From assembly GCA_034006985.1 (NCBI GenBank), contig JAVERT010000002.1, positions 1 to 64,000 of the forward strand: DNA of 64,000 bases, read 5' to 3'. Positions 43,617 to 53,246 of the stretch are shown here, in pieces. The notes under the pieces are model-generated. The model was not told the origin of the DNA and made no database searches. It saw only the letters and a program-made list of their open reading frames with translations. Within the stretch, counting starts at the first letter, position 1, and each line of letters begins with the position of its first letter. Origin of the DNA: Gudongella sp034006985. Lineage in GTDB: Bacteria > Bacillota > Clostridia > Tissierellales > Tissierellaceae. A program made the translations under genes and the position numbers.

Positions 43617-44592
43617 GTTAAGAGAATTATTTAAAAAGTTACTAGCTGAATTTAAAGCAAATAACCCTAAGGGAGAAACAACAAATCAAGATATTGGACC
43701 AGAACGTCCGGATCCTTTTGAAGGGATATCAAAACTTCTTCCAATATTGCTTATAATAATTCTTGTAGGATTATTTGTAAAAAACAATTTATACATTGTT
43801 GCAATAGATGAATATGTAATAGTTCGTCAATTTGGAGAAATTGTTAAAGTAGAAGATTTACCAGGACTTAGAGTGAAAGTACCTTTTGTACAAACTATAA
43901 CTAAATTACCAAAGAAAATTTTAATCTATGATGTACCACCTGCAGAAATTAATACCTTAGATAAAAAAAGAATGATGGTAGATTATTATAGTCTTTGGAG
44001 AGTAACAGACCCAATACAAATGATTGAATCTTTGAGAACTCTTGACGCAGCCGAAAGTAGACTAGGAGATATTGTTTATTCAAGCATTCGAACAGAACTT
44101 GGTAAAATGAACTACGGAGATATTATAAATGATAAAAAAGATAGCCGTGGTGGATTAGATGAAATTGTAAATGAACAAGTAAATGAAACACTAGATCGTA
44201 ATTTAAGTGGTATAGAACTTGTAGATATTAAAATGAAACGAGTAGACCTTCCCGCATCTAATGAAGAGTCAGTATATCAAAGAATGATTTCAGAACGTGA
44301 AAGTACAGCACAGGAATACTTGTCACAAGGTGATGCAGAAGCATTAAAGATAGTTGCCGAAACAGATAGACAAGTAGCAGAAACCCTATCTAAAGCAGAT
44401 GCAGATGCAAGGACTATTGAAGCAGAAGGAGAGAAGGAAGCAGCTAGAATTTATAACTTGTCTTATAGCAAGGATGCTGAATTCTTCAATATGTACCGAT
44501 CACTAGAATCTTATAAAACAACTATAAATGGTGAAACAGTTATGATATTACCATTAGAGTCACCATATTTGAAATATTTAGTAGGACGTTAG
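43609..44592 (+). CDS. hflC: HflC-like stomatin/prohibitin-family membrane protein
   Basis: The 327-residue protein has a membrane helix at about residues 45-62 (LLPILLIIILVGLFV) and an SPFH domain (YVIVRQFGEIVKVEDLPGLRVKVPF). The C-terminal coiled coil includes EAEGEKEAARIYNLSYSKDAEFFNMYRSLESY-type sequence, which is characteristic of HflC. The GTG at 43609 is nine bases after AAAGGAGG inside hflK; a GTG at 43603 would be too close. It partners the preceding protein and ends at a terminator. Confidence 0.88.
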   Translation: MNELRELFKKLLAEFKANNPKGETTNQDIGPERPDPFEGISKLLPILLIIILVGLFVKNNLYIVAIDEYVIVRQFGEIVKVEDLPGLRVKVPFVQTITKLPKKILIYDVPPAEINTLDKKRMMVDYYSLWRVTDPIQMIESLRTLDAAESRLGDIVYSSIRTELGKMNYGDIINDKKDSRGGLDEIVNEQVNETLDRNLSGIELVDIKMKRVDLPASNEESVYQRMISERESTAQEYLSQGDAEALKIVAETDRQVAETLSKADADARTIEAEGEKEAARIYNLSYSKDAEFFNMYRSLESYKTTINGETVMILPLESPYLKYLVGR

Positions 44593-44606
44593 ATCAAAAA
44601 TAGATG

Positions 44607-44637
44607 AGAACACTTAATTGTGTTCTTATTTTTATTG
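44607..44637 (+). terminator. Terminator after hflC
   Basis: AGAACAC-ttaatt-GTGTTCT is followed by TATTTTTATT. Confidence 0.85.
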
Positions 44638-44761
44638 TGGGTGTTTCAAAGTGTACTATAAAAATATCTCTAAAAAGATGACAAGTTAAATCTTAAAAGG
44701 TATACTATTTATATTAATAAACTAGAGAATAAATTGAATTATTAAACATAGGAGGTTGCTG

Positions 44762-46294
44762 ATGGAGAAAGAATTAATATTAGTTCTTGATTTTGGAGGA
44801 CAATATAACCAGTTGATTGCAAGAAGAGTTAGAGATTTAAACGTTTATTGTGAAGTAATTCCATATACTACACCACTTAATAAAATTAAAGAGATGGAAC
44901 CAAAGGGAATTATATTTACAGGTGGACCAAATAGTGTTTATGCCGAAGGAGCTCCATCAATTGATAAAGAAATATACGATTTAGGAATTCCAATATTAGG
45001 AATCTGCTATGGAGCTCAGTTAATGTCATATTCTTTAGGTGGAAATGTCCAACCAGCTAAAAAAAGAGAATATGGAAAAACAGCACTAAAAGTAGGAGAA
45101 TCAGTTTTATTTATAGGCGTAAAAAAAGAATCTACTACTTGGATGAGTCATACTGACTATGTAGAAAAGCTTGCAGATGGATTCCATACAACTGCAACAA
45201 CAGAAACTTGTCCAACGGCCGCTTTTGAAAATTCAGAAAAAGCATTATATGCGGTTCAATTTCATCCAGAGGTAGCACATAGTGAAGAAGGAAATAAGGT
45301 AATATCTAACTTTCTATTCCAAATAGCAGGATGCAGTGGAGATTGGAAGATGGATGAGTTTGTCGAAACTTCAATAAAAGCTTTAAAAGAAAAAATTGGC
45401 GATAAAAAAGTTCTTTGCGCTCTTTCAGGTGGAGTAGATTCATCAGTTGCAGCAGTTATGATAGGAAAAGCAGTTGGAAAGCAGCTTACCTGTATATTTG
45501 TTGATCATGGACTGATGAGAAAAGATGAAGGTGATCAAGTTGAAGAAGTATTTACAAATGATTATGACCTTAACTTTATAAGGGTAAATGCTCAACAAAG
45601 ATTCTACGATAAGTTAAAAGGGGTAAGTGATCCAGAAACCAAAAGAAAGATTATCGGAGAAGAATTTATTAGAGTATTTGAAGAAGAAGCCAAAAAAATT
45701 GGTACAGTAGACTACCTTGTACAAGGAACTATTTATCCAGATGTTATAGAAAGTGGAGTTGGCGATTCAGCAGTAATCAAAAGTCACCACAACGTTGGAG
45801 GACTACCTGATTATGTCGATTTTAAGGAGATTATAGAACCTCTAAGAGATTTATTCAAGGATGAGGTACGGAAGGCTGGCTTAGAGTTAGGACTGCCGAC
45901 AGAGCTTGTGATGAGACAACCATTCCCAGGACCAGGACTAGCAATTAGAATAATTGGAGATGTAACAGAAGAAAAAGTAAAGATACTTCAAGAAGCAGAT
46001 TATGTATTTAGAAGAGAGATAAAAAATGCAGGTATAGATCAAGATTTAAATCAATATTTTGCAGTTTTAACAAATCTCAAAAGTGTTGGAGTAATGGGAG
46101 ATGGAAGAACCTATGACTTTACCCTAGCTCTAAGAGCAGTAACAACAATAGACTTTATGACAGCAGAATTTGCACATATCCCATGGGACATACTAGGCGA
46201 TATATCATCAAAGATAGTAAATGAAGTAGGCTCAATAAATAGAATAGTATACGATATAACAAATAAACCACCAGCAACAATTGAGTGGGAGTAG
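44762..46294 (+). CDS. guaA: GMP synthase (glutamine-hydrolysing)
   Basis: The 510-residue enzyme converts XMP to GMP with glutamine and ATP. The amidotransferase part has Cys82 in LGICYGAQL and the His-Glu pair in FHPEVAHSEEG. The ATP-pyrophosphatase part has SGGVDSSVAAV. The C-terminal dimerisation domain ends with IEWE, the universal GuaA terminus. The ATG at 44762 stands seven bases after GGAGG; a TTG at 44756 is too near. I saw no purine riboswitch in the leader. The RNA element begins at its stop codon. Confidence 0.97.
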   Translation: MEKELILVLDFGGQYNQLIARRVRDLNVYCEVIPYTTPLNKIKEMEPKGIIFTGGPNSVYAEGAPSIDKEIYDLGIPILGICYGAQLMSYSLGGNVQPAKKREYGKTALKVGESVLFIGVKKESTTWMSHTDYVEKLADGFHTTATTETCPTAAFENSEKALYAVQFHPEVAHSEEGNKVISNFLFQIAGCSGDWKMDEFVETSIKALKEKIGDKKVLCALSGGVDSSVAAVMIGKAVGKQLTCIFVDHGLMRKDEGDQVEEVFTNDYDLNFIRVNAQQRFYDKLKGVSDPETKRKIIGEEFIRVFEEEAKKIGTVDYLVQGTIYPDVIESGVGDSAVIKSHHNVGGLPDYVDFKEIIEPLRDLFKDEVRKAGLELGLPTELVMRQPFPGPGLAIRIIGDVTEEKVKILQEADYVFRREIKNAGIDQDLNQYFAVLTNLKSVGVMGDGRTYDFTLALRAVTTIDFMTAEFAHIPWDILGDISSKIVNEVGSINRIVYDITNKPPATIEWE

Positions 46295-46410
46295 TACCCA
46301 ATTTGTTAAGCTCGTAGGGCGTAAACAAATTGTAGGTACTACCCCTGTCAGGGTTGGCGAGTCTTATAGCGACTGATAAGGAGCTATAAGACCGCAACCT
46401 ACGGCGTGGA
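46292..46410 (+). ncRNA. Copy 2 (fullest) of the unassigned structured RNA/repeat element
   Basis: Starting at the guaA stop, stems TAGTACC/GGTACTA (46292-46298, 46335-46341) and AATTTGTT/AACAAATT (46300-46307, 46324-46331) enclose a loop containing CGTAGG (46313-46318). Then come CCCTGTCAGGGTTGGCGAG (46343-46361) and a ten-base-pair stem GTCTTATAGC/GCTATAAGAC (46361-46370, 46383-46392). CCTACG (46398-46403) can pair with the first loop to make a pseudoknot. A terminator follows at 46460. The family is not recognised. Confidence 0.6.
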
Positions 46411-46459
46411 ATGATTTTCCATTTTATCCTCAGTCATTCTGAGTGTTATACAGTATTTG

Positions 46460-46491
46460 AGAAGAGGGCTAATTATTCCTCTTCTTTTTAT
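46460..46491 (+). terminator. Terminator after the RNA element
   Basis: AGAAGAGG pairs with CCTCTTCT and runs into TTTTATTAT. Confidence 0.85.
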
Positions 46492-46618
46492 TATCTGAAT
46501 TTTGTTTAAAAAATAGCACTATTTTAGTAATTTTGTAGTTGCAAAGAAAACTATTCAATGATAAAATGCACTTAAAGATACGCTTTTAAAAATACAAGCG
46601 GACAATGGGGTGCGAAAT

Positions 46619-47215
46619 ATGAGAAATATTAATATAATAAAAGAAACATTTAATAAGCATGGAGGCATTTTAAAAGCATCAGAATTAAATGTTTTAGGAT
46701 TGTCTAGTAGACAAATAAAAAGGTTGATTGAAGATAATATAATTACTAGAATTAAACATGGTTTTTATGAATTAACAAACTATTTCCCGAGAGAAGAAGT
46801 TATTATAGCTAGACTTTTTCCAGACGCTGTAATATTTTTAGAAAGTGCAATGATGGAATATGGATATACAGATAGGATACCATCTGCCTGGCAAATTGCA
46901 GTTAATAAAGATAGCAATAAGAAACAATATGAAATAGAATATCCATTTATCGAACCATATTATTTAGAGCCTAAATTTATAGAGAATGGAATAAATATAA
47001 TAGAGATAGATGGTGTTAAAGTTAGAATATATGACAGAGATAGAACCATATGTGATACTCTGCGTTATGAGAACAAGCTTGAAGAGGAAGTATTTACTAA
47101 TGCAATCAAAAATTATATAAAAGATCCAAAGAAAAATGTAAGAAATCTTTATGAATATGCAGAAATATTTAATATTAAAAACAAAGTACAAACTTATCTA
47201 GGGGTGTGGTTATAA
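46619..47215 (+). CDS. AbiEi-like antitoxin/transcriptional regulator
   Basis: The 198-residue protein has an N-terminal winged helix (FNKHGGILKASELNVLGLSSRQIKRLIEDNIITRIKHGFYEL), the AbiEi_4 domain that binds the operator, and a C-terminal antitoxin part. In type IV systems such as AbiE, the protein represses the operon and counteracts AbiEii without forming a stable complex. The start at ATG 46619 is eight bases after GGGG. It overlaps the nucleotidyltransferase gene, as expected for the pair. Confidence 0.85.
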   Translation: MRNINIIKETFNKHGGILKASELNVLGLSSRQIKRLIEDNIITRIKHGFYELTNYFPREEVIIARLFPDAVIFLESAMMEYGYTDRIPSAWQIAVNKDSNKKQYEIEYPFIEPYYLEPKFIENGINIIEIDGVKVRIYDRDRTICDTLRYENKLEEEVFTNAIKNYIKDPKKNVRNLYEYAEIFNIKNKVQTYLGVWL

Positions 47216-48111
47216 TAAAAAATATAGAAGCATCAGTACTAGAAAAGCTAAAAAACAAATCAAAAAAGGAAAACATACCATTACAACAATTATTAAATTT
47301 ATTCTGTCAGGAAGAATTTATCAGAAGGCTTTCAAAGTCACCACATAATAAAAATCTTATTCTTAAAGGAGGGTTTTTATTATATGCTATTAGTAATTTT
47401 ACTACTAGAGCAACTATAGATGCTGATTATCTTTTAAGGAACTATTCGAATGACATGCAATCTATAGGAAAATTGATAGAAGAGATTATAGTGATTCCTA
47501 GTAAAAATGAATTTATTAAATTAGAAATAAAAAACATGGAATTAATTAATGAAATCAAAGAGTATCATGGTATAAGAGCGAACCTTATAGGAAGTATAGG
47601 AAGAACTAGGACACCATTTAGTATAGATTTTGGAGTTGGTGACGTTATAATACCATCAGCAATAGAAAGAACTTTGCCAGTTTTACTTCCAGAATTTGAT
47701 AAGCCAACACTTTTAACTTATTCCTTGGAGTCTATAATAGCAGAGAAACTTGATTCAATTATTTCTTTAATGGAAGCTTCTGGTCGTATGAAAGATTTTT
47801 ATGACATATATTATTTAGCAACAACTTTTAATTTTGAAGGTGTAAAACTTCAAGAAGCAATATATGAAACTTTAGCTAATAGAGGTACATCTCATGAAGA
47901 TGATTCTATTATTATTATTAAAAGATTAACTGAGGATAAAGAAATTCAAAAGAGATGGGATAATTTTTGTAAAAAAATATTAAAATATGAGCTTGATTTT
48001 AATAATGTTGTAGATATAATAATTGATTTTATATTTCCGCCTTACGATGCGATGATTAAAGGAAATGAATTATTTAAGAAATGGAGCTATCAAGACAAAA
48101 AGTATATTTAG
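47206..48111 (+). CDS. AbiEii-like nucleotidyltransferase toxin
   Basis: The 301-residue protein has the DNA-polymerase-beta-like motifs LKGGFLLYAI (near residue 50) and TIDADYLLR, giving the G-G and DxD-type metal site. The conserved KDFYDIYYLAT lies near residue 197. AbiEii toxins modify tRNA or use GTP and abort phage infection. The start is GTG at 47206, overlapping the antitoxin end by ten bases. The pair is flanked by pieces of the RNA repeat. Confidence 0.85.
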   Translation: MVIIKNIEASVLEKLKNKSKKENIPLQQLLNLFCQEEFIRRLSKSPHNKNLILKGGFLLYAISNFTTRATIDADYLLRNYSNDMQSIGKLIEEIIVIPSKNEFIKLEIKNMELINEIKEYHGIRANLIGSIGRTRTPFSIDFGVGDVIIPSAIERTLPVLLPEFDKPTLLTYSLESIIAEKLDSIISLMEASGRMKDFYDIYYLATTFNFEGVKLQEAIYETLANRGTSHEDDSIIIIKRLTEDKEIQKRWDNFCKKILKYELDFNNVVDIIIDFIFPPYDAMIKGNELFKKWSYQDKKYI

Positions 48112-48577
48112 TGGGAAACCAAATGGAAGAACTAAACTATTAAAAAGATTTATGGAGATATTAGACTTTGTGGAATCATTTTAAAAACGACAATAGAAAT
48201 GATGAAAATTTATTTGAAAAAGAAAAAACTTTCAATAAAAATGATATTAAAAGAGGTATAGAAATGTTAGCATTTTAGAACCTCGGTAAACCCTTAAGGT
48301 TATAAAATGGTTCTAAAAACTTTTAAAAACAGAATAATAATTGATATTTATGAGAAACAAAATTTTAACCATTGAAAAAATACACATTGTAAAATATAAT
48401 GATTGTATAAATGTAGAGCTATAAGTCCGCAATCTACGGCGTGGAGTAACAATAAAGTATTGGGTCGATCCCAATACTTTGTTCCATTTCATGAAGTGAG
48501 AGTTTAGGGCGTAAACAAATTATGTAATACATATGGCGATAAATAATAAAATGGAATTGAATTGGAGAGGAGATAAA
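48112..48577 (+). other. Intergenic region with RNA-repeat fragments upstream of pyrG
   Basis: GAGCTATAAG-TCCGCAATCTACGGCGTGG (48416-48444) matches the 3' part of the element at 46382-46409. TAGGGCGTAAACAAATT (48505-48521) matches 46315-46331, from its 5' part. The two pieces are in the reverse order compared with copy 2. A hairpin AAAGTATTGGG...CCCAATACTTT lies between them (about 48456-48480). The 48112-48300 portion looks like decayed coding sequence. Confidence 0.6.
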
Positions 48578-50206
48578 ATGACAAAATATATTTTTGTTTC
48601 CGGCGGGGTTGTTTCGGGGTTAGGAAAAGGAATTACTGCTGCGTCACTAGGGAGATTACTTAAGGCAAGAGGATTAAAAGTTGCTGCACAGAAGTTGGAT
48701 CCTTACATAAATGTTGATCCTGGAACTATGAGTCCATATCAGCATGGTGAAGTTTTTGTTACAGAAGATGGAGCTGAGACCGATCTGGATTTGGGTCACT
48801 ATGAGCGTTTTATAGATGAAAATCTTAACAAGTATTCAAATCTGACAACTGGAAGAGTATATGCAAATGTTATAGAAAAAGAACGTCGTGGAGAATACCT
48901 TGGCAATACTGTACAAGTTATTCCGCATATTACTAACGAAATCAAAAAATTTATATATAATGTGGGAAAGAATTCTAATGCAGATATAGTTATTACGGAG
49001 ATTGGTGGCACTACGGGAGATATCGAGAGTCAGCCCTTTCTTGAGGCGATTCGCCAGGTTGGTCAAGAGGTAGGAGTGGATAATTCTCTATATATTCATG
49101 TAACATTGGTACCCTTTCTTAAGGCATCCGGAGAGCACAAATCGAAGCCTACACAACATTCTGTTAAGGAACTACAAGGAGCAGGTATAAACCCGGATAT
49201 TATTGTGCTACGATGTGATGAACCGATAGAAGATGAGTTTATTTTTCAAAAAATTTCAGATTTTTGCAACGTAAAATTGGATTGTGTTATTGAAAATGTG
49301 ACTTTGCCTATTCTTTATGAAGCTCCGCTTATGCTGGAGAAAAATAAATTTTCAACAGTTGTTTGTCGCGAATTGAATATCAATGCGCCGGCTCCAGATC
49401 TTAGCGAATGGAATGAGCTAGTAACAAAGATAAAGAGCAGAAAAAAGAATGTTAAAATTGCCTTAGTTGGTAAATATGTTCAACTTCACGATGCATATTT
49501 ATCTGTTACGGAAGCAATGCGTCACGCTGGTTATGCTCTTGGCGCATGTGTGGAAATAGAATGGATAGATTCGGAGACTGTGACTGCTGAGAATTCAGAC
49601 CAGCTTTTTGCGGGGGTAGATGGTATCCTTGTTCCTGGTGGCTTTGGTAATCGAGGTATAGATGGAAAGCAGTTGGCCGTTAAATATGCACGTGAACACA
49701 AAAAACCTTTCCTTGGGCTTTGTCTAGGAATGCAGGTAGCTGTTATCGAATATGCAAGGAATGTTTTGGGCTGGGAGGATGCTGATTCAGGAGAATTTTC
49801 AGAGACTTCAACTCATAAAGTTATAGATTTTATACCAGGTCAGTATGAGGATATTGACAAAGGTGGCACACTTCGTTTGGGAAGTTGGCCATGTATTATT
49901 ACACCAGGTACAATGATGGAGCATTGCTATGGAAAAACCGAAATAGCAGAACGCCACCGTCATCGTTATGAACTAAACAATTTATTCAGAGATGATTTCA
50001 CCAGAGCAGGAATGGTTCTTTCCGGAACTTCGCCAGATGGTAGGTTAGTTGAAACTATTGAGCTTCGTGAAAGTCCGTTTTTCGTTGGTGTACAGTACCA
50101 CCCAGAATTCAAGAGCCGTCCCAATAGACCACATCCACTTTTTGTTGGTTTTATCGAGGCTTCAATATCAGAACATGAAAGAAGATTTGAAAAATCTGTG
50201 GAATAG
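48578..50206 (+). CDS. pyrG: CTP synthase
   Basis: The 542-residue enzyme makes CTP from UTP, glutamine and ATP. The synthase domain starts MTKYIFVSGGVVSGLGKG and continues with the P-loop, QKLDPYINVDPGTMSPYQHGE-type sequence. The amidotransferase domain has FLGLCLGMQ with the nucleophilic Cys and a terminal VQYHPEFKSRP His-Glu pair. The ATG at 48578 has GGAGAGGAG upstream; a longer frame from 48533 has no site. Codon use (CGT, CGC, GGC) is less AT-rich than guaA, hinting at a different origin or expression level. Confidence 0.96.
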   Translation: MTKYIFVSGGVVSGLGKGITAASLGRLLKARGLKVAAQKLDPYINVDPGTMSPYQHGEVFVTEDGAETDLDLGHYERFIDENLNKYSNLTTGRVYANVIEKERRGEYLGNTVQVIPHITNEIKKFIYNVGKNSNADIVITEIGGTTGDIESQPFLEAIRQVGQEVGVDNSLYIHVTLVPFLKASGEHKSKPTQHSVKELQGAGINPDIIVLRCDEPIEDEFIFQKISDFCNVKLDCVIENVTLPILYEAPLMLEKNKFSTVVCRELNINAPAPDLSEWNELVTKIKSRKKNVKIALVGKYVQLHDAYLSVTEAMRHAGYALGACVEIEWIDSETVTAENSDQLFAGVDGILVPGGFGNRGIDGKQLAVKYAREHKKPFLGLCLGMQVAVIEYARNVLGWEDADSGEFSETSTHKVIDFIPGQYEDIDKGGTLRLGSWPCIITPGTMMEHCYGKTEIAERHRHRYELNNLFRDDFTRAGMVLSGTSPDGRLVETIELRESPFFVGVQYHPEFKSRPNRPHPLFVGFIEASISEHERRFEKSVE

Positions 50207-50379
50207 TTGGTTTTTTCGGCTCCAATTATTTTATGTAATATTATTTGGACGAATATGTTCTATTAAGGGTAGAATATAATTATAATTAATTAGTTTCTAA
50301 TGTAATTTTAATGTTGTTCAAATGGCCTTCACATCTTTAGTTGGTATGATGACTATAATAAGAAAAGGAGGTAATAAAA

Positions 50380-51015
50380 ATGATTACAATGGAGCAAGTT
50401 GAAAAACTTAGGGAAAAAACTGGCATTACTTATGAAGAGGCAAAAAAAGTTTTAGAACAAACAGATGGAGATCTATTGGAGGCTTTGATTTTACTTGAAC
50501 GAGAAAATAAAGTTAAGCCCCCTAGTGGTGGTGGAACATATAACTCCAATGAAGAAACTAAACAGGAAAGCAGTGAAAAATCACAAAATGAAGGAAGCAA
50601 GAAAAAGGCAAAGGCAAAACAGAAAGAAGATAGTCTGTCTTTTGGAGAATTAGTAGGAAGTTTTTTCAATTGGATGGGTAAAGCATTTAACAAGGGAAAT
50701 GCCAACGATTTTGAAGTTAATAAGGATGGTAAAAATGTAATAAGGTTACCTCTAACTGTACTTGTATTGTTACTAATTTTCACATTTTGGTTTGTGATTC
50801 CACTAATGATAATCGGCTTGATATTTGGATTTCGTTATAGTTTTTCTGGACCGGATCTTGAAAAAACAAAGGTGAACAAAGCGATGGATACAGTTACTGA
50901 TGTTACCATGAAAGCTGTGGATTCTGTAGTAGATGCGGCAGGGAGCTTTTCCAGAGATATAAAAAAGGGTAAGGGTGAAGAAGTCAATGAAAAAGAATCG
51001 GATTCTGATCATTGA
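50380..51015 (+). CDS. UBA/DUF4342 membrane protein
   Basis: The 211-residue protein begins with a UBA/TS-N-like three-helix domain, VEKLREKTGITYEEAKKVLEQTDGDLLEALILLE, as in EF-Ts. A charged Lys/Glu/Ser linker follows, then DUF4342 with a membrane hairpin, VLVLLLIFTFWFVIPLMIIGLIFGF. The function is unknown. AAAGGAGG precedes the ATG, and its 3' end overlaps the response regulator gene by 29 bases, so it is co-translated with the two-component system and may be part of its envelope or phosphate response. Confidence 0.82.
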   Translation: MITMEQVEKLREKTGITYEEAKKVLEQTDGDLLEALILLERENKVKPPSGGGTYNSNEETKQESSEKSQNEGSKKKAKAKQKEDSLSFGELVGSFFNWMGKAFNKGNANDFEVNKDGKNVIRLPLTVLVLLLIFTFWFVIPLMIIGLIFGFRYSFSGPDLEKTKVNKAMDTVTDVTMKAVDSVVDAAGSFSRDIKKGKGEEVNEKESDSDH

Positions 51016-51682
51016 AGATGAAGAAAAGATTGCTAGGTTTGTAGAATTGGAGTTAGGCTACGAGGGTTATGAAGTTGAAAAGGCATTAGATGGAAGGGAC
51101 GGGCTTGAGTTATTCAAAGCTCGCCCCTTTGACTTGATTCTATTGGACATAATGTTGCCTGGACTAAATGGAATTGAAGTACTTAGACGGATACGCCAGT
51201 TTTCCAGTGTACCGATTATACTTTTAACAGCTAGAGATACTGTTGTCGATAAAGTGGCGGGTTTGGATGGTGGCGCAGATGATTACATCACAAAGCCTTT
51301 TGCCATCGAGGAACTATTGGCAAGAATTAGAGTTTTACTTAGAAGCAAAACAAGCAGCACTGATAATCAAATGAATTCCCATTCTCTTGCAGTAGGAGAG
51401 TTGCGTCTGGATCCTGAAAGAAGGGAGTGTTGGATGGGAAGCGAAGCGCTTGATTTGACAAAAAAAGAATTTGATCTTTTGCAATGCTTATTGGAGAATA
51501 AAAATATTGTCATGAAGCGAGAAATTCTATTGGATAAAATATGGGGATATGATTTTGCTGGTGAAACCAACGCAATTGATGTATACATACGCTATTTACG
51601 TATTAAAATAGAGGAGCCTTACCAAGAAAAAATTATTCATACCGTGCGTGGTGTAGGGTATGTGATACGGGATGAGAAATAA
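50987..51682 (+). CDS. phoP: OmpR/PhoP-family response regulator
   Basis: The 231-residue protein has a receiver domain with the acidic pair EDEE, the phosphorylation site LILLDIMLPG (Asp near residue 50), the switch Thr in LLTARD and Lys in ITKPF. A winged-helix output domain with LTKKEFDLLQ and AIDVYIRYLR follows. Gene order (histidine kinase, then pstSCAB) suggests a phosphate regulator, though the name is inferred from context. The start at ATG 50987 lies within the DUF4342 gene; a GTG at 50975 is possible. Confidence 0.85.
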   Translation: MKKNRILIIEDEEKIARFVELELGYEGYEVEKALDGRDGLELFKARPFDLILLDIMLPGLNGIEVLRRIRQFSSVPIILLTARDTVVDKVAGLDGGADDYITKPFAIEELLARIRVLLRSKTSSTDNQMNSHSLAVGELRLDPERRECWMGSEALDLTKKEFDLLQCLLENKNIVMKREILLDKIWGYDFAGETNAIDVYIRYLRIKIEEPYQEKIIHTVRGVGYVIRDEK

Positions 51683-53142
51683 TGAGAAACCATTCAAGTA
51701 AATCTAACAAGACACTATCAGAGAAAGTGCGTTCATCATTGGGGCTGAAATTGAATGTGAAGATGACTGGAATGCTATTGTCATCTTTTTTGGCTATCAA
51801 TTTGTTTGTCAGCATACTTTTTTTTGGAGTGGTGATTTGGAAGGTTGAAGATAGCGCCCAGAGATATCTAAATATTTATGATATTACTCAGTTTAATTCT
51901 GAGACACCTATGATAGAAGGTCTTGGATATCAAATTCAACAAATTGAGGAAATAAATAGAGGCATACAGTTTCCAGAACCCTTGCAGCGGATAATGGCAT
52001 TAGAAGCTGAAGATACCCACAGATGGATGATAACACCCAAATTATTTCCATGGGTTAGGTTAGGAGATAGAATGGCAGGTACATTTTATTATACTGCCTT
52101 TACCCAAGACGGAAGCATCTATCAAATATCTTACAGTATGGGAACAGATATTAGGATTTACTTAAGTTTGTTGCTTGTTGTACTGGCATTTGAATTAGTA
52201 TATTTGCTAAGCAGCCTTGGCAAAAACACTAGAGTATTGCGCAAAGTCTTAAGGCCTTTGACCAATCTGGCAGAAACAGCACAAATTCTTCAAAAGGATA
52301 TGGGAGGTTATGCTCAAGGTTCTGACCTGAAAAATCTAGCGGGAGCTCTTGGTGATATCGATGTAGACCAGCTAGACCGAAGGATTGCTGTTGATAGTAC
52401 TCAGCATGAGCTGAAAGATTTGGCAACTGCTATCAATGATATGTTGAACCGAATAAATAAATCTTATCAGACTCAAGTACGTTTTGTTTCGGATGCTTCT
52501 CATGAGCTTAGAACCCCGATTTCAGTGATCCAAGGATATATCAATCTTCTTGATAGATGGGGTAAACAGGATGAAAAGGTTATGCAGGAGTCTATAGATG
52601 CAATAAAAGGTGAGACAGACAATATGAAAAATCTTGTGGAACAGTTACTTTTTCTTGCTAGAGGCGATAATGAAACGATTCAATTACAACTTCAAAATTT
52701 TGATATATGTGTAACAGTAGAAGAAATTATTAGAGAAGCAAGACTCATAGACCCTAATCATATTTTCCAGTTAAAGCTACCTGCAAGTGCTGAATTCACA
52801 GGAGATAAACAGCTGCTTAAACAGGCTATTCGCATTTTGGTGGATAACAGCATCAAGTATACACCAGTAGGAGAAACTATAAAATTAAGTGTTTTTACTG
52901 AAAAGAATCAAGTTAGTATTCGAGTCCAGGACAATGGTATAGGAATAGAACCTGAAGATCTGTCTCACATCTTTGACCGCTTTTATCGTTCTGATGAATC
53001 AAGGGCGCGGAAAACAGGTGGTGCGGGATTGGGTTTAGCGATAGCAAAGTGGATCGTCGAACGGCATAATGGGCATTTTCAAGTTATGAGCAGAGTTGAT
53101 ATTGGCACCAGAACTACTATTGTATTGCCCCTAAGGGAATAA
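51682..53142 (+). CDS. phoR: Membrane sensor histidine kinase (PhoR-like)
   Basis: The 486-residue protein has two membrane helices (MLLSSFLAINLFVSILFFG; IYLSLLLVVLAFELVYLL) around an extracellular domain of about 100 residues. A HAMP-like linker, the H-box FVSDASHELRTPISVIQGY, the N-box DNSIKYT and the G-boxes DNGIGI and GGAGLGLAIAKWI follow. The kinase is complete. It starts at the last base of the regulator stop codon and is followed by a strong terminator. pstS begins 200 bases later, so phosphate sensing is the likely role. Confidence 0.87.
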   Translation: MRNHSSKSNKTLSEKVRSSLGLKLNVKMTGMLLSSFLAINLFVSILFFGVVIWKVEDSAQRYLNIYDITQFNSETPMIEGLGYQIQQIEEINRGIQFPEPLQRIMALEAEDTHRWMITPKLFPWVRLGDRMAGTFYYTAFTQDGSIYQISYSMGTDIRIYLSLLLVVLAFELVYLLSSLGKNTRVLRKVLRPLTNLAETAQILQKDMGGYAQGSDLKNLAGALGDIDVDQLDRRIAVDSTQHELKDLATAINDMLNRINKSYQTQVRFVSDASHELRTPISVIQGYINLLDRWGKQDEKVMQESIDAIKGETDNMKNLVEQLLFLARGDNETIQLQLQNFDICVTVEEIIREARLIDPNHIFQLKLPASAEFTGDKQLLKQAIRILVDNSIKYTPVGETIKLSVFTEKNQVSIRVQDNGIGIEPEDLSHIFDRFYRSDESRARKTGGAGLGLAIAKWIVERHNGHFQVMSRVDIGTRTTIVLPLRE

Positions 53143-53161
53143 TTAAGAATAGAAAAAAGAA

Positions 53162-53209
53162 CAAGGGTACAAGGATCACTATTTTAGTGGTCTTTTTTTT
53201 GTACCCTTG
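53162..53209 (+). terminator. Terminator after the two-component system
   Basis: An inner hairpin GATCACT-attttAGTGGTC leads into T8, and the whole is enclosed by CAAGGGTAC and GTACCCTTG. The T8 run inside the outer stem gives two alternative structures. Confidence 0.8.
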
Positions 53210-53246
53210 CCCTTGCATAAAATAACTATTTACTTTCTCGAGATAT

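Noticed and set aside
44638..44761. Purine riboswitch before guaA
   Set aside because: I looked for the conserved purine-aptamer junction and did not find it; only a promoter-like AT-rich stretch is present.
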